From assembly GCF_001039355.2 (NCBI RefSeq), contig NW_019775869.1:629268-693267 (forward strand): a stretch of DNA of 64,000 bases, in the 5' to 3' direction. A model generated the notes under the pieces. It saw only the letters and a program-made list of their open reading frames with translations, did not search any database and was not told where the DNA came from. The translations under genes and the position numbers were made by a program. Source of the stretch: Lingula anatina (Eukaryota > Brachiopoda > Lingulata > Lingulida > Lingulidae). Of the stretch, positions 14,111 to 26,300 are shown piece by piece; positions within the stretch are counted from its first letter, which is position 1, and each line of letters opens with the position of its first letter.

Positions 14111-16676
14111 TTACAAAAATCAGTTGAGAAAGTGATTATCAAATCAAGACAAGTTTTGGAGATCAATCAGGTAAACAAAAAAGTGAAGTGTCTTTCTTAG
14201 TTTCAATTTCTCGCAAAATCTGCGCCACAAGTGGTATTCATTCTGTAAACCCGAGACTACAAACGCATGGGCAACTGTTTTTAAGGTCTTCTTTATTTTG
14301 GGAGAGGTAAATAATAAGAACTCGTATTTGTAGTATTTTAACTTACGAAAATGTTTTGCTACTACATTGGTCTGCCCGTTTGTGTTTGTGTTGAAATTTT
14401 GGTCCTGAGCTAGAGGCCACAATTTTAGAGGTTTCTTTTTTAAATTATTTTTTAGATTGGTAGTAGCCCTAGGATCACTGATTTGATTTTCTTAAGGATC
14501 ATATTACGATTGGCAATATTTCTATTTGCAGTTCACCCCAAAGGCCAATTTTGCTTTAGATCATCCCGTCCATACAAAACAACGCATTTCTTGTTTTATT
14601 TCTGCAAATTTAAGCCCCCCCCCCCCCCCCCCCCCATTTCCCCTTGGCGTGAACCCGGTTTTAGAGCAGTTTTACCTTATCTTATTTGCTTAAAACGATC
14701 AAACTTGATCGACCATGTGCATAAAGGCGAGAATTTTGGAGTAAAATCTTCCAATTTTTTCTCTCGTTTTATTAAATAAGCTGTTATTGAATCGACAATT
14801 AAAGATGACCCTTGAGAGTAACATAGTGCATCATTTCGTGCCTTGCGAATACAGAGGTAAAATTTTGTAAAGGGTTGCAAAATTCAAGCAATATTTAAGT
14901 GAATTCTCACCAGTTGCAGTTGACTAATTCTGGCATTTTGTTAGAGCGCAACGAGTTTAACAAACACAGACAACTGTCGCAATTCTAGTTGTTTTGACGT
15001 GAAGACCATGGCAGCCTTTGACTGTTTGATTAAACCATCAGCGTTGACCTTCCTTCTGGTACATGTCCAACATTGCAGGGCTCACAACGGTTTTAACCAT
15101 TCATGATGTGACTGAAAATCCAAATTTTGTAGACGCCAAAATACCAAAAGTGCAGCGGGAGTTGTTAAACAGCAGGAATATTATTTTTTAAACATTTATT
15201 TGGAGACATGCCGAAATGTGTCACCATTCTTGCAAATGAGCCGCGAGGAAATTATGCATGCAGCAACGGTTTATGAATTATGCTGGAAGACTGCTACAAC
15301 GCAAAATTAACAACACGTATAAAGATGGTATCAATCAGAAGTAACACTGCTGCAAATAGTTTCGTAGAATGTGACACAGTGTAATAATGGGGGGGGGGGA
15401 GAAAAGAATCATTAAAGACGCGCATTGATAAATGTCAACTTTACTCACAATATGCTTTAGAGCTCTTTTGAATAAGTGTGTTGGGAACAACGGGATGCAT
15501 AAGCTTTCATGGATTTCAGGACAGAGTGCAGGGATAGCCTTCATTTTCAGAATGAAAACGGTGCGCCATATCCCTTCCTCTACCGAAAAGAGAAAAATGA
15601 CCCTTCCTAGGACCCACCTAAGACAGAACATATCTTGGATCCTAGGATCCACCGATGGATGTTATATATAATTCAAAATGTACTAAACTGATTTTTTTTT
15701 TCATTAGGGCAAACCATATTGTGACTGAGACAAATAACGAGCTCGAAACAGAATGATGCATAGCATAGTAATTCCCTGCAGACCCCGTTAACTGCAGACC
15801 CCTAGTCTCCACTAGAGGTCAGCTGAGTGATGATGATGTTGTGCAAAAATTCTCCCAAAAAATATATGTACACGGATAGTGAAAAGGCAGAAAATACATT
15901 GTACATTTATATTTTTTTAATTTAACGAACAAAATTCTCTTTGTGGCCACGGTAGAGCGTAGACTATTCCCATCCCCCTCCTTTTATTGCCAAGCCCCGG
16001 CTGTAGGTTACTCATTCTGGACACAATGAAATCAGATCATATTTGAAGGGTGATCATTTGCTCAAAACAGATTAACTCAGCTACTGTGGAAGGGGAGGAG
16101 GTTTTTGCAACCTCTGCCCTTAAAGTCAAGGTGAAAAGTGGGCAGATGAAAAGTTAACACTGCATTTTATTTACGAACATTCGTAGGCGGAAAGAAAGTG
16201 TGAATTTGTAAAATTAAGCGAGTCGGAATAAGATGTTCCAGAAAAATCTTAGCACTAAAGATGAAAGCGTTGTAGGACTTAAAAGATATATTTTTAAAAT
16301 AAATGCTTTCCTTGTGAAAATACAAGCATTTCACGAGATCGTTTACATGATCTTATTCCACTGTCATTATGTTCAAAATCCCGATACGTTAGATGAAAGG
16401 TCAAAGGTTTAATTACCATTATGCTGGTCCTTGTATATAATTGCACACTGTTAGGTAAACGTAGTCATATTTCGAAATACCTGAAGTTTGACAGGCGGCA
16501 ATAATCGTTGGCGGATTTATAGACTAAAACTATCAGGTAAATTCTACTTATGAGATTTTATACTGTAAACCACGATTTTGAGCTGTTTGATTTATGATTT
16601 ACCATGAACTCGGATATGAGGACCGTTACCATTTTCTAATTAGCGTTCTGTATGCCTTTGTTTTCTATCGATTCAG
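14111..16676. other. Intergenic region with poly-C tract
   Basis: No coding region is supported here. A poly-C tract of about 21 bases lies at 14614-14634 and a G-run at 15390-15399. The last bases (polypyrimidine plus ATTCAG ending at 16676) look like a 3' splice site just before the ATG of the next gene, so part of this stretch may be its promoter and a 5' UTR intron. Confidence 0.5.
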
Positions 16677-16683
16677 ATTAACC

Positions 16684-17488
16684 ATGAAGATATTCGTTGC
16701 CAGCACTTTCTTGGTGTTTGCGGTGTTCTGCGTGTTGGAAGGGCTTGCAAAGCAAGAGGTAGGTTACGATTGTCCTCTAAGTGCACTCAATTGAAATAAT
16801 CTATTTTTCAATTTTTAAATATAATAATAATTTCGTTGATCCCGTTTCTGTTGAAGGTTTCCAATTAGCGGACCTGCAATTGTGATAGTTCGTCTGTATA
16901 AACGCTACAATCATGTTTACAAAATATTAACCAATTAAATGATTCGCTAAAAGTTATATTTAAGTGGCACATGTCAGTAGATATGCTTATCTTTTAAAAT
17001 TTGAAATGTACACCCTAATATATCAAAATATCCAAGAATCATACCTAAAGGTTCACATGAGCGTTTACCCTATTTAGATAAATCCTAATTTTTTCATTAT
17101 TATTATTACTATTTTACATTACAATGCTCTGGATCTAATTTCGTTTTAATGTGATCCCGACAGCAAAAACTTAGAGACGCACAACATATAGTTCACTTCA
17201 CTTTCATCTTTTAACTTTTATGACTAGTGCAAGTGTGTTCCGGAGCAATGCTGCGAGGAGACCGCGGATGGATGCAGGGAGTGTCCACAGGGAGCAGTCA
17301 GCTGCGCCAAGACAAATACTAGGGACTGTCGCGACGTAGGCGCCATGGATACAGCAGAACTGGAAAAGCTGTTGGAATCACTTCTGGAAGAACGTGAAGG
17401 TGGTCGCTCGGCCCGAAGCGCAGAATCGGAAGACAAAGAAGACCTCATGAAGAAGATCCAAGAATTGGTTGAAGAGAGAAAGTATTAA
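16684..17488 (+). CDS. Secreted cysteine-rich peptide precursor, unknown family
   Basis: Two exons, 16684-16758 (donor GAG|GTAGGT) and 17228-17488 (acceptor CTAG), join in phase 0 to give 111 residues. Residues 1 to about 22 (MKIFVASTFLVFAVFCVLEG) are a typical signal peptide. Residues 26-59 hold eight cysteines with spacing C-x1-C-x4-CC-x6-C-x2-C-x6-C-x7-C. The C-terminal half lacks cysteine, is rich in Glu, Lys and Arg, and is probably helical. The TAA stop overlaps AATAAA (17487-17492), a likely polyadenylation signal. A polypyrimidine-ATTCAG acceptor at 16676, eight bases before the ATG, suggests a 5' UTR intron. An in-frame ATG at 16594 would lie upstream of that acceptor and would mask the signal peptide, so I chose 16684. 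I do not recognise the fold. It could be a defence, matrix or signalling peptide; none is shown. Confidence 0.7.
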
Positions 17489-17492
17489 TAAA
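17487..17492 (+). promoter_or_regulatory. Polyadenylation signal overlapping the stop codon
   Basis: AATAAA begins one base inside the TAA stop (17486-17488) of the cysteine-rich peptide gene. If used, the 3' UTR would be only about 10 to 30 bases long. Confidence 0.5.
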
Positions 17493-19497
17493 GGAATGTG
17501 TTAACTGATTGCGCTCGCCGAATCGCTGAAATTTTTGACTCTTCACACTGTGAGCTTCTCCCATCGACCATAGATGTATGACATGGGACTGGCACAAATA
17601 TCGAATTTATCTTTAATCCTCGATTAGGTTTTTTTGTTTGACTTCTCTGTGCATGATTTTCAATTTAATTTCATTAAATGAAATGAATTGAATTAAAAAC
17701 GTGTTTTGTTTTTTCGGTGATAGAATTCCTAATAAGAATATATTGAATACCGATGAACGAGAAACGGCACCGTAAAAAAGGGGGTTTAAAGAGAAAACAC
17801 CTAGATTCAAAACATCTTCCTTACTACATCAATCTATTTAATTTAATTTTCTTAACCTTAACTTTTCCATATTTCTTATCTACAAAGAATCATCTTTAGC
17901 GACCTGTTCCAATTTAAGTTCATAGCTATATAATAATTCTAATTTGATTCTTTACAAAATCATGAATGATCTGAGATGTTAAAAACTTTAAAACATAAAA
18001 GAAACAGCACGCAAAAACTAATAAATAAATAAATTTAACAATTAATACTGAAAATAAAATTGGGAACTTTGGGCAGTAATTGGTAATTTTCCCACCCAAA
18101 TGAGCGCCGCCGCACGAATTGTGAAAAATGTCAATAATCGATATTTTTATCGCAGAATTAAGACATTTGAAGAGAAAAACTTAACATTACTAAATATGAC
18201 AATGAGATTTTCATTACAAATCTTAAAAGCATGGGAAAATTGCCATTTACCCCAAGAAAATTAATTTTTTGGCCAAAATAAACAGTTGTTATCCTTTGGT
18301 AATGGTTAATGTATCCATTTCTACATTCAAAGTTAGTTTTTTTCTAAAAAGTTGTTTCTATGAGTTGTTTACAATATAGGCCTTTTTATTGTGAAATATA
18401 GATCTCATACGCAATGCATGCACTGGAACTGATCAATCTGATGAAACTTTGCCCGTTTTCTTATTCTTTCTCATTCCTTGAAACAGAGATAATTTTCGGT
18501 CAACTAGCTGTCAACCTGGCTGCGATGGTACGAATACACCCAAGCTACAAATGTCAATCAAAAGGTTGTTGATTCGATTTCACATCACATGAATTTCTTT
18601 TTAATTTACAATTTTATGCCAATAATTTTACTATCAGAATCGTGGGAGGATATAAATACACCCCTTGGCAAACCGTGTGACAAGGTGACAGATGTTGGAA
18701 CCGCGTTGTACAAACATATACCAAGTAAAATCTGCATGCTACTGGTACTCTACGTACACGTTGCATCTGGAATGAGGTGAATCATGTCACAGGATTCTCC
18801 CATTCATGAGACACTTTAACGTCCAGTCAAATAACCCGGTACATGTAAATATTGGTAGATTCTCCCCCCCCCCCCCACCCCAACCCCAGCCCTGCAATGC
18901 AGTAACAGCCCAACTTCATGTCCCAGAAAACCATTTGTCTTACATAAAGCTACAACACATCACTACAAAGGTGTTGTTACTTGTTTCAAAGACAGCCGTC
19001 TTATACTCTCATATACTGAGATAGTTAATATAAATAGTCAGGAATCAAACTTCAAATACTGTTTTTAGGGAAATGAAAATAAATTACAGGTCCATAGGCA
19101 GCGATTTTAAAGGGGGTCCTTTTCCTGAAAAAGTGGACCTTTCACTATGAAATCTTTGTGTACCTAGATCAAAATTTACCCAGACGTTTTCCCAGCAAAA
19201 AAAAGGGGGGGGGTCATACAAACCCTCCCGTGGCTACAGCACTTTCTTTCTTTGTTGTAAGTGCTAGCTAAATAAATCTCCTTTAGTGTTAAAATATGCA
19301 TGATGATATTATTCAATTTGTCGAAAGAATGAAAATTGGGTCTGGACATTTTTGTATTCATAAATTATCAACCTGTACATCCTACAAAATACTGGCCGCT
19401 AATGAAGACACTAAGCAGCAAGTCTTACCAGTTTCTTATAAGAATTATTCTGAAATGCATGATTCAGAAAAAAAAAAACAACTCATGCCAATAATCT
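17493..19497. other. Intergenic region with a dispersed repeat copy
   Basis: No gene is supported here. It holds one copy of a dispersed repeat (18271-18410), a C-rich tract near 18866-18880, and a G-run near 19205-19213. The C-rich tract creates a proline-rich open frame that is not evidence of a gene. Confidence 0.55.
18271..18410. repeat. Dispersed repeat, copy A
   Basis: Blocks around AATGGTTAATG, ACATTCAAAGT, CTAAAAAGTT, GAGTTGTTTACAAT and TTATTGTGAAATAT occur in the same order and orientation at 29529-29795. There they are split by about 158 extra bases. The shared stretch is unlinked to coding sequence. Confidence 0.7.
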
Positions 19498-20347
19498 TTT
19501 TATTATTATTTTGGCAAGTGTTAGGTTTAAGCAATTCACTGTTTCTTTCTGCATAATATCAGTAAACAGTAAATCATAATAAAAGGCATAACCATATATT
19601 GAAATTCCACATCTGGTATATAAATATAATTATACAACAACACTATATTTGTATGTGCTGAGGCTGATATGGTAAAATGTTCTGCCTTTCTCAATATAAG
19701 ACTTTACAATATGCCTAAGCAAGCTATCATCATAATCATAGCACACGTTAGAATATGCAGGTCACAGCTTACTCCACTATCACAAATGAGGAGAAAAAAT
19801 ATGACATTCAATTTCATATGGCAATTAAAATTCTTGATATACAACAGAAATCCACTTTAGAAAACAAAACCTATGGTTTTACATGCAAATCCTGTTAATC
19901 AATTTTTTTTTATTTTGGGTCTTTGAATTTGCATTTAAATGAATGAAATGCAAAAAGTATTAAAAAAAGTAAGGTTAAGAGAATAACATCCCAGATGGTT
20001 TGCAATCAATATCAGACAGGCAGAAAATGTAAGAAACCAAAGCACGATTAATCTTTTGAAATAATTTTTGAAAAAAAAAAAAAAAAAGAGGAAATGGACA
20101 TGCTGACAATTCTAAAAACAGCATTAAGGGGACTCATAAATAAGAGCCTGACTGGTGAAGGTGCGTGCAGTATTGACCTCACTCTGCAAACAAACAACTG
20201 ATGTTCTGGGCATTTTCTGTCTGGGAATTTTGTGGTAGTAATTGTGGTAAAGGTTGCCCCTCTCTTTTCAAGCTGCCTCAGCCACTCCAGATAGCTAGCA
20301 CAATGGTTATCAACACACACACACTGGTATCTAGCTTTGAACAGGCT
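19498..20347 (-). other. WDTC1: WDTC1 3' untranslated region (end uncertain)
   Basis: Sequence downstream of the WDTC1 stop on the minus strand. Candidate AATAAA signals (TTTATT on the plus strand) lie at 19908-19913 and 19498-19503. A poly-A run on the plus strand near 20070-20086 reads as a T-run in the transcript. The true end cannot be chosen from sequence alone. Confidence 0.45.
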
Positions 20348-23300
20348 TCAGCTTGGCCTGCACTGGACAGCTGCACCTTCCCTGCTCCCCTCTTCTTCTT
20401 CATCCAGCACATTGGTGATCCTGTAACCCATGTTCATCAACATCACCTCCAGTGGGTCTGTGTTCATTCTGCGCTGATTGGCACTGGCCGCTTCCTCAGA
20501 ATTTACCACCTCTCTGTCATCCTTGCCTCTATCCTATGGAAAAAAAAAGAAAAACAACATTTACCATTTTATCAGGCTCATGTCAATTTTTTTTTCATAA
20601 AGTTAAAGATTCTACAGTGAATGATAACAAATGTTATAAACAGCTTCCCTACCTCTGGCCTTGGACTCCATAGCCTAACAACAGGATCTATTCCACTGGT
20701 GGCTAGCTAGTTGAAGATTCTACAGTGAATGATAACAAATGTTATAAACAGCTTCCCTACCTCTGGCCTTGGACTCCATAGCCTAACAACAGGATCTATT
20801 CCACTGGTGGCTAGCATACAAAAACTGGGGTGGGGCTGAAGGCAGTTCACAATGGAGTCATCTCCTCTCAGTACTCGTACCATGTTTGTGGTTATTTTGT
20901 CCCACACAAAGAAAGAACCATCATCAGACCCTGCCACAATGTACTGGCCATTGCTGAAAAGAGTTGGTGCAGAAATGGAAAAGGTAACTTATGAAAGTGG
21001 ATTTTGTTTTATGATTTCTACTGAAATTTACCTTTAAATATCAAAGAACCTGTGCATATTTTATTAACGAGAATTTCATCTTACCATATAATGCAGTCCA
21101 TGAAACTATAATGATAATGTTACACTGATCCCAACAAAAAGCTACAAAGGAACTTTTCTGTGTAAATTATCTATATATATATATTTCCATTTGCTCAATT
21201 ATTACATACCACCCAAAATAATTAGCTTCCTTTATGTCTGTGGTAGTATTACAGTGCCCACAGAATCTCTGTGTGTAGTCATAAGCCTCCTCCCTCCAAT
21301 ATTTTTCCAGTTCACTAAGATCTGTAGATCTTCTACGCCTTGATGGGGAGGACTCTGGCTTATTACTTGCACTGGCACCATCTTCTGTGCAAGAGAAAAA
21401 GATGATAAAAAGCTGATATATGTAAATCAATGTTTTATAAATCTCTTTAAAAGGTGTCATTTCCACTTTTACAAAAATCACATAAAAATTAATTTACCTT
21501 TATTAAACTTGATATTCAAAGAGAGTCATTTACATCAATATCTTAAGATTTCAAAATAAAATCTTTACAATGACCTCTCATTAGTAATTATATTTTAAAG
21601 CCCATTACCCTCTGTTTTAGAAAATATTGCAGCTTTGATATCTCTGTCTAGAGCCTCACAGGCATGACTGCTGGCATGGTCAGGGAACCGACTTTTGAAG
21701 TAGGTAAGACAGTCAAAGGCCTCCTTGGTCCAGGTGAGCTCATACAGACACCTGGCCAGCCTGAAGTGGGCCTTCAGATGATTGGTATCCAGGTGTATGG
21801 CAGTGTGGCAGTCACGTAATGCTGCATAGAGGTCACCATCCCTGAAACAACACAGTGTTTATGGCTACACACAATGCAATAATAAAGAATAATTGTCCAA
21901 CATTCCTCTTAATCATTAAAGGACTACATTTCCATGTCTCGTACACCGTTTTTCACATAACAACATAGATGATTGTCCTACTAATAATTGGCTTTATGAC
22001 AGAATTTGACTTTTTTTAATCTATCTAGAATCACAATCTGTCAAATATCTATTTTTTTATTCTTAAAAAAATTTGTTTTTAAGTACTTGTCTCTTTTTAT
22101 GTAAAGTTTACCAAACATTTAAAATGGATTTAAGACTTTGAATAAATATGTTATCGTAACATATAAAATCATTACATAACAATATGTTGAAACTTATTAG
22201 GTTTATCTTGATGCACAGCTTACCATCCCCTCTTCATAAATGCTGCCGCTCGGTTACCATACAGTACAGCTGCCTCTGGAGCTATGATCAGAGCTCTGTT
22301 ATATAACCTCACCGCCTCAGTGTACTCCTGCTTCTCAAAGGCAATATTGGCTTTCTGTCGGATGAGATCCACTGAGGGCGAGAGGGGCTTACCCTCATAC
22401 TTGTGTCTGGAAAAAGGTGTCAGTTTTTATCTTTGAGAACAGGCTGTTCAGTGTATATGTCTGACAAGTTTTCAGTTTGTCATTTACTCATTTCAATTAT
22501 GCATTTGGGTTATTCAGAAGGCAGCCCCTCTGTTACAACTATAAGGATAAAAATGTCAACCATAAAATTAAGACCTTGACGAGATATTAAGATATCTTAT
22601 TCAATTCTAATTCAAAACAATGAAATGGCATCAATTTAAAAATCCATGCTGGCAGAGTGGTCTAGAATATAGTGCTTTTTACTTAATAAATAATGGAAAA
22701 AACTGAATGAAAATGAAAACAATCACACATAAAAATGCATACTTCCTGATGCTCTTATACTCCCCAGTTTGTGGCTTGGAAGCTATGTGTTTGCTCATTC
22801 CATTGGTTTTCACTCCATTGGTTGTACCATTGAGGCTGTAGCCATTGGTAGAGGTGGTGGCGGGAGAGCTGGACGAACAACTGGCTGCTTCTATAATTAT
22901 GATGATGTACTTAAAATGTTATGATACACTTTATTTTTCATTGTGATTTCAAGTTGGGTAATTTACTTTTATTAAAAGGAAAGGGGAATGTACTGGAATG
23001 AACATACTGAACTAAATGGCTAAAAATATCATGATCTGTACAAAACCAAAAAATGTTTTTCTTTTCAAAAAAATAACAATATTGTACATTAAAGAAACCA
23101 CTGTAAATGTTAAAACAGCCAATACAAAATGAATCCAAAGAAATAAATGTCTCTTGCTGTACCCTAACACCCACTAACCTTTCACTACACCATTACTGCC
23201 CAGGAGATCCTGGAAGGGCAACTCCAGCCTTTGTGGCTTCCTTGGTTTATTAATATCAAACAAGTAGATCTGTTCTCCTCCCAGGTTCACCAGCAGCTCT

Positions 23301-26300
23301 GTGCCATCAGGACCAAATGTGACATACGTGGAGGCCAAGGTACGATACCTCTTCTTGAAATCCTTTAATTTCTGAGGTAAGTGACCTGTAATAAATCATC
23401 ATTAGCATGTTTTGAAAGGACCTTATTTATTCAGATATAATCTGAGCTTGTAAACAAATATTCATTTTTCATGAGGTCCAATAATGATTCACAAAAACAT
23501 TTTTTACTACATATTAATAAAGATAATACTTGTGATATACATGTACAAGTCAGCCACATGCTAAATTCGCTAACTTCAATGTCAGCTGAGGGTATTAAAG
23601 CTACTTAAAGGTTGATCTTACTTCCAGTTATAGCCAAAAAGTACAATTAAACAATGCATTCAAAGCAATAAGATTTCAAATTCAAGTTATACCTCCAACA
23701 AAATATGTAGCACTTTTTCTAGGCATGTCAAACTCTTCTTCAGATGAAAGTGTGTAGATAAGATTCTGGCGATCCCAAGGAGATCTGAAATTTTAAGTGA
23801 GAAGGCATACTAATTGACAGCTAAACTTAAATGTTTCAAAATTAACAAAAACCATAAACTCTCTCTTTTTTGGTATAAACTTAATAAAAACACATTTTAT
23901 GATACAAAAGAGGGGTAAAGCCCTTTGGAAAGGTAACAAACTTTTTATCACAAGAGGATGAAAAAAGCAGATTCATCACAAAAAATAACCCAGCACAAAA
24001 ATAAATTTGACAATTTGGTGTCCAAGTTTTATAATTCAATATCTTTCTCCCATTGTCTTCACTACATATGTTACATCATTTCTCATCCCATATCTTTCTC
24101 ACCTAGGGGTATTTTCATTGGGGAACCGTATACTTTTACATGACAGCATTCGTCTGTCATACAGTCTGGCATAGGGGTCATTAGCACCCACAGCCAACAG
24201 TTCAGGTCGGTATGGATTGATCGAGATACATTTGGCCTCTGCATTAGGACCCATGTGAGCATTCAGGTTGATGAGGACATTATGTGGACTAGGACCATAT
24301 GCACTCTCTGGTTCTCTTAAGTCAAACTGCCTGCAAGTCAAGTGAAATACATGAAGAGTGAGTAGGCTGTACAAATCATTTTAAATTAATAAGCCAAAAC
24401 ACATTATATATCTGTTGTTTACATTCTTTCCAAATCCAAATTGTAATTCTAGCTACACATAATAGAAACTGTTAAAGCTGTGCTCATGTCTATTTATAAA
24501 ATAAATTCAGTGCCAAAAATAAATTCTCTCTCTGAAAATCAGTCCTACGACTTATGACCTCATTATAATGAAAATCTGTTTATGGCCTACATGATAGTTC
24601 CATCTTCAGCCGCACTCCAGAACATAAAGGGTACATTAGGTGCCACTGCCACACGCTTCACTCTCCCAGCATGGCAACTGAATACATGTGTGATCTCCTT
24701 ACTGGCTACATCATGGACACGGATCTTACAGTCTGCAGCACCAGTCACTATGGTGCCATCATTGGAACTTGGTAAAAACTGAAATGAATTCAAGGACAAT
24801 CAAGTGAAAAAGAAGAAAAATAAAATTCTAGTAATATAATCTGGTTTTTGTAGACAATTTTTTGTGTTGAGACGGTCCTGCACTGCATTTTTATTTAGAG
24901 GGAGGAGAGGGGTGAGTTGTCTTGCATCCTTTCTCATTCCTTAGATCTGTTTGATTTTGTACATAAAGCACTTGCTGACTAGCCAACACTAGTCATTTCT
25001 GCTCTGGTAAGTGATTTGAAAGACTTACTTTCCAAATATGACCTATTCTTTCTTTCAAAATCAATTTCAGTCTAATTTTCCATCCTTAAATCACCCAAAT
25101 CCCCCCTAAAAATGTATGTTTGGATTCAAGAAAATAAGAAGAATGCAATATACTATATCATTTGCTGGTTTTCCTTTACAGGTTCAATCTGTGGTGTCAG
25201 TTGTAATATAGCAATAATGGAGATCAATTATAGAGATCGCCTTCCTTCATATTATTTTGCTTATAGCAATATTGTTATACATACTTTTTCATTTAAAAAG
25301 TCTTTCAGAAACACAATTACCTTCACAGTGAAGATATTTCCCTGGTGTCTTGTTTGAATGGTTGTTAACTTTCTGTGTCTCAAAGGATCCCACAGAATAA
25401 CTTGACAGTCATCAGAACCACTGGCTAATATACTGCAAACATATATGAAACATAAGTCATGCCATGCCTTTTCTTTCCTTGTATTTGTACCTAATGAAAG
25501 CTAACCCTTTCTGCTCTTTATTCTGAATTATATAACCATGATCATAAATAAGGTAAAAGCCTAAGGCTAAAAAACTGAACAATTTGAAACATACAGTTAC
25601 ACTTAAAATACCATTTATAATTGCTTCTTCAAGATAATATAATAATAAAATAACTAATTATCAATTATGCTAGTGTACTTATTGAGACAGGATTAACCCA
25701 CCTTCCATTATGGTTCCACTCTAAACAGTTGACACAGCCAGCATGGCCCTGAATAAGAAGAAAACAAATAATTAACTTATATCATGTTCACAGCAGTCTT
25801 AGTCAGATTTACATATGATCAACTTACAAACAAAATGATTTTCTTCCAGTTAAATAGCAGACTTATCAGCTTGTGTAAGAATAAACAATATTTTCTTTCA
25901 TTGTGAATGTATGTTGGTGTCATTTAACTTATTATGTGTAATTTCTGTTTTTTATCATATTCATTTTAAGAAAAATAGCATTATATATTTCCTTTTGTTT
26001 TTTCAAATTCTCAAGTATGTAAATTTCATTTTAAATCATATGTAAGCCTTTAAAACATGTCATATCAACAAGATAAAACATGTATGCTTTCTAGATAGCA
26101 TCAGGACACTCAAATGAAAGGAATATAGTTTACTAGTATATATAATGCAGTCAAATCAATGTAAAGGTCTCCAGTACAATCTCAAGTGGCACTGAATTCT
26201 GTACAGCTCAAAGACACCTCTTAACAATTCATATCACTACCACTATAACCATGTCTTAATTTAAATCCCATTTAAAAAAACAACTACAACAAATATATTG

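Noticed and set aside
16594-16683. Upstream in-frame ATG extending the cysteine-rich peptide by 30 residues
   Set aside because: It would bury the signal peptide, and a good 3' splice site lies between it and the chosen ATG.
20604-20707. The second WDTC1 exon 13 fragment as an alternative exon
   Set aside because: A cryptic acceptor (CACTGTAG) exists before it, but reading on from phase 0 meets a stop soon after, and there is no upstream half of the exon. It is a duplicated remnant.
22640-22720. Possible tRNA-like stretch (GGCAGAGTGGTCTAGAATA)
   Set aside because: Resembles a tRNA D-arm by eye, but no matching T-arm or acceptor stem follows at the right distance.
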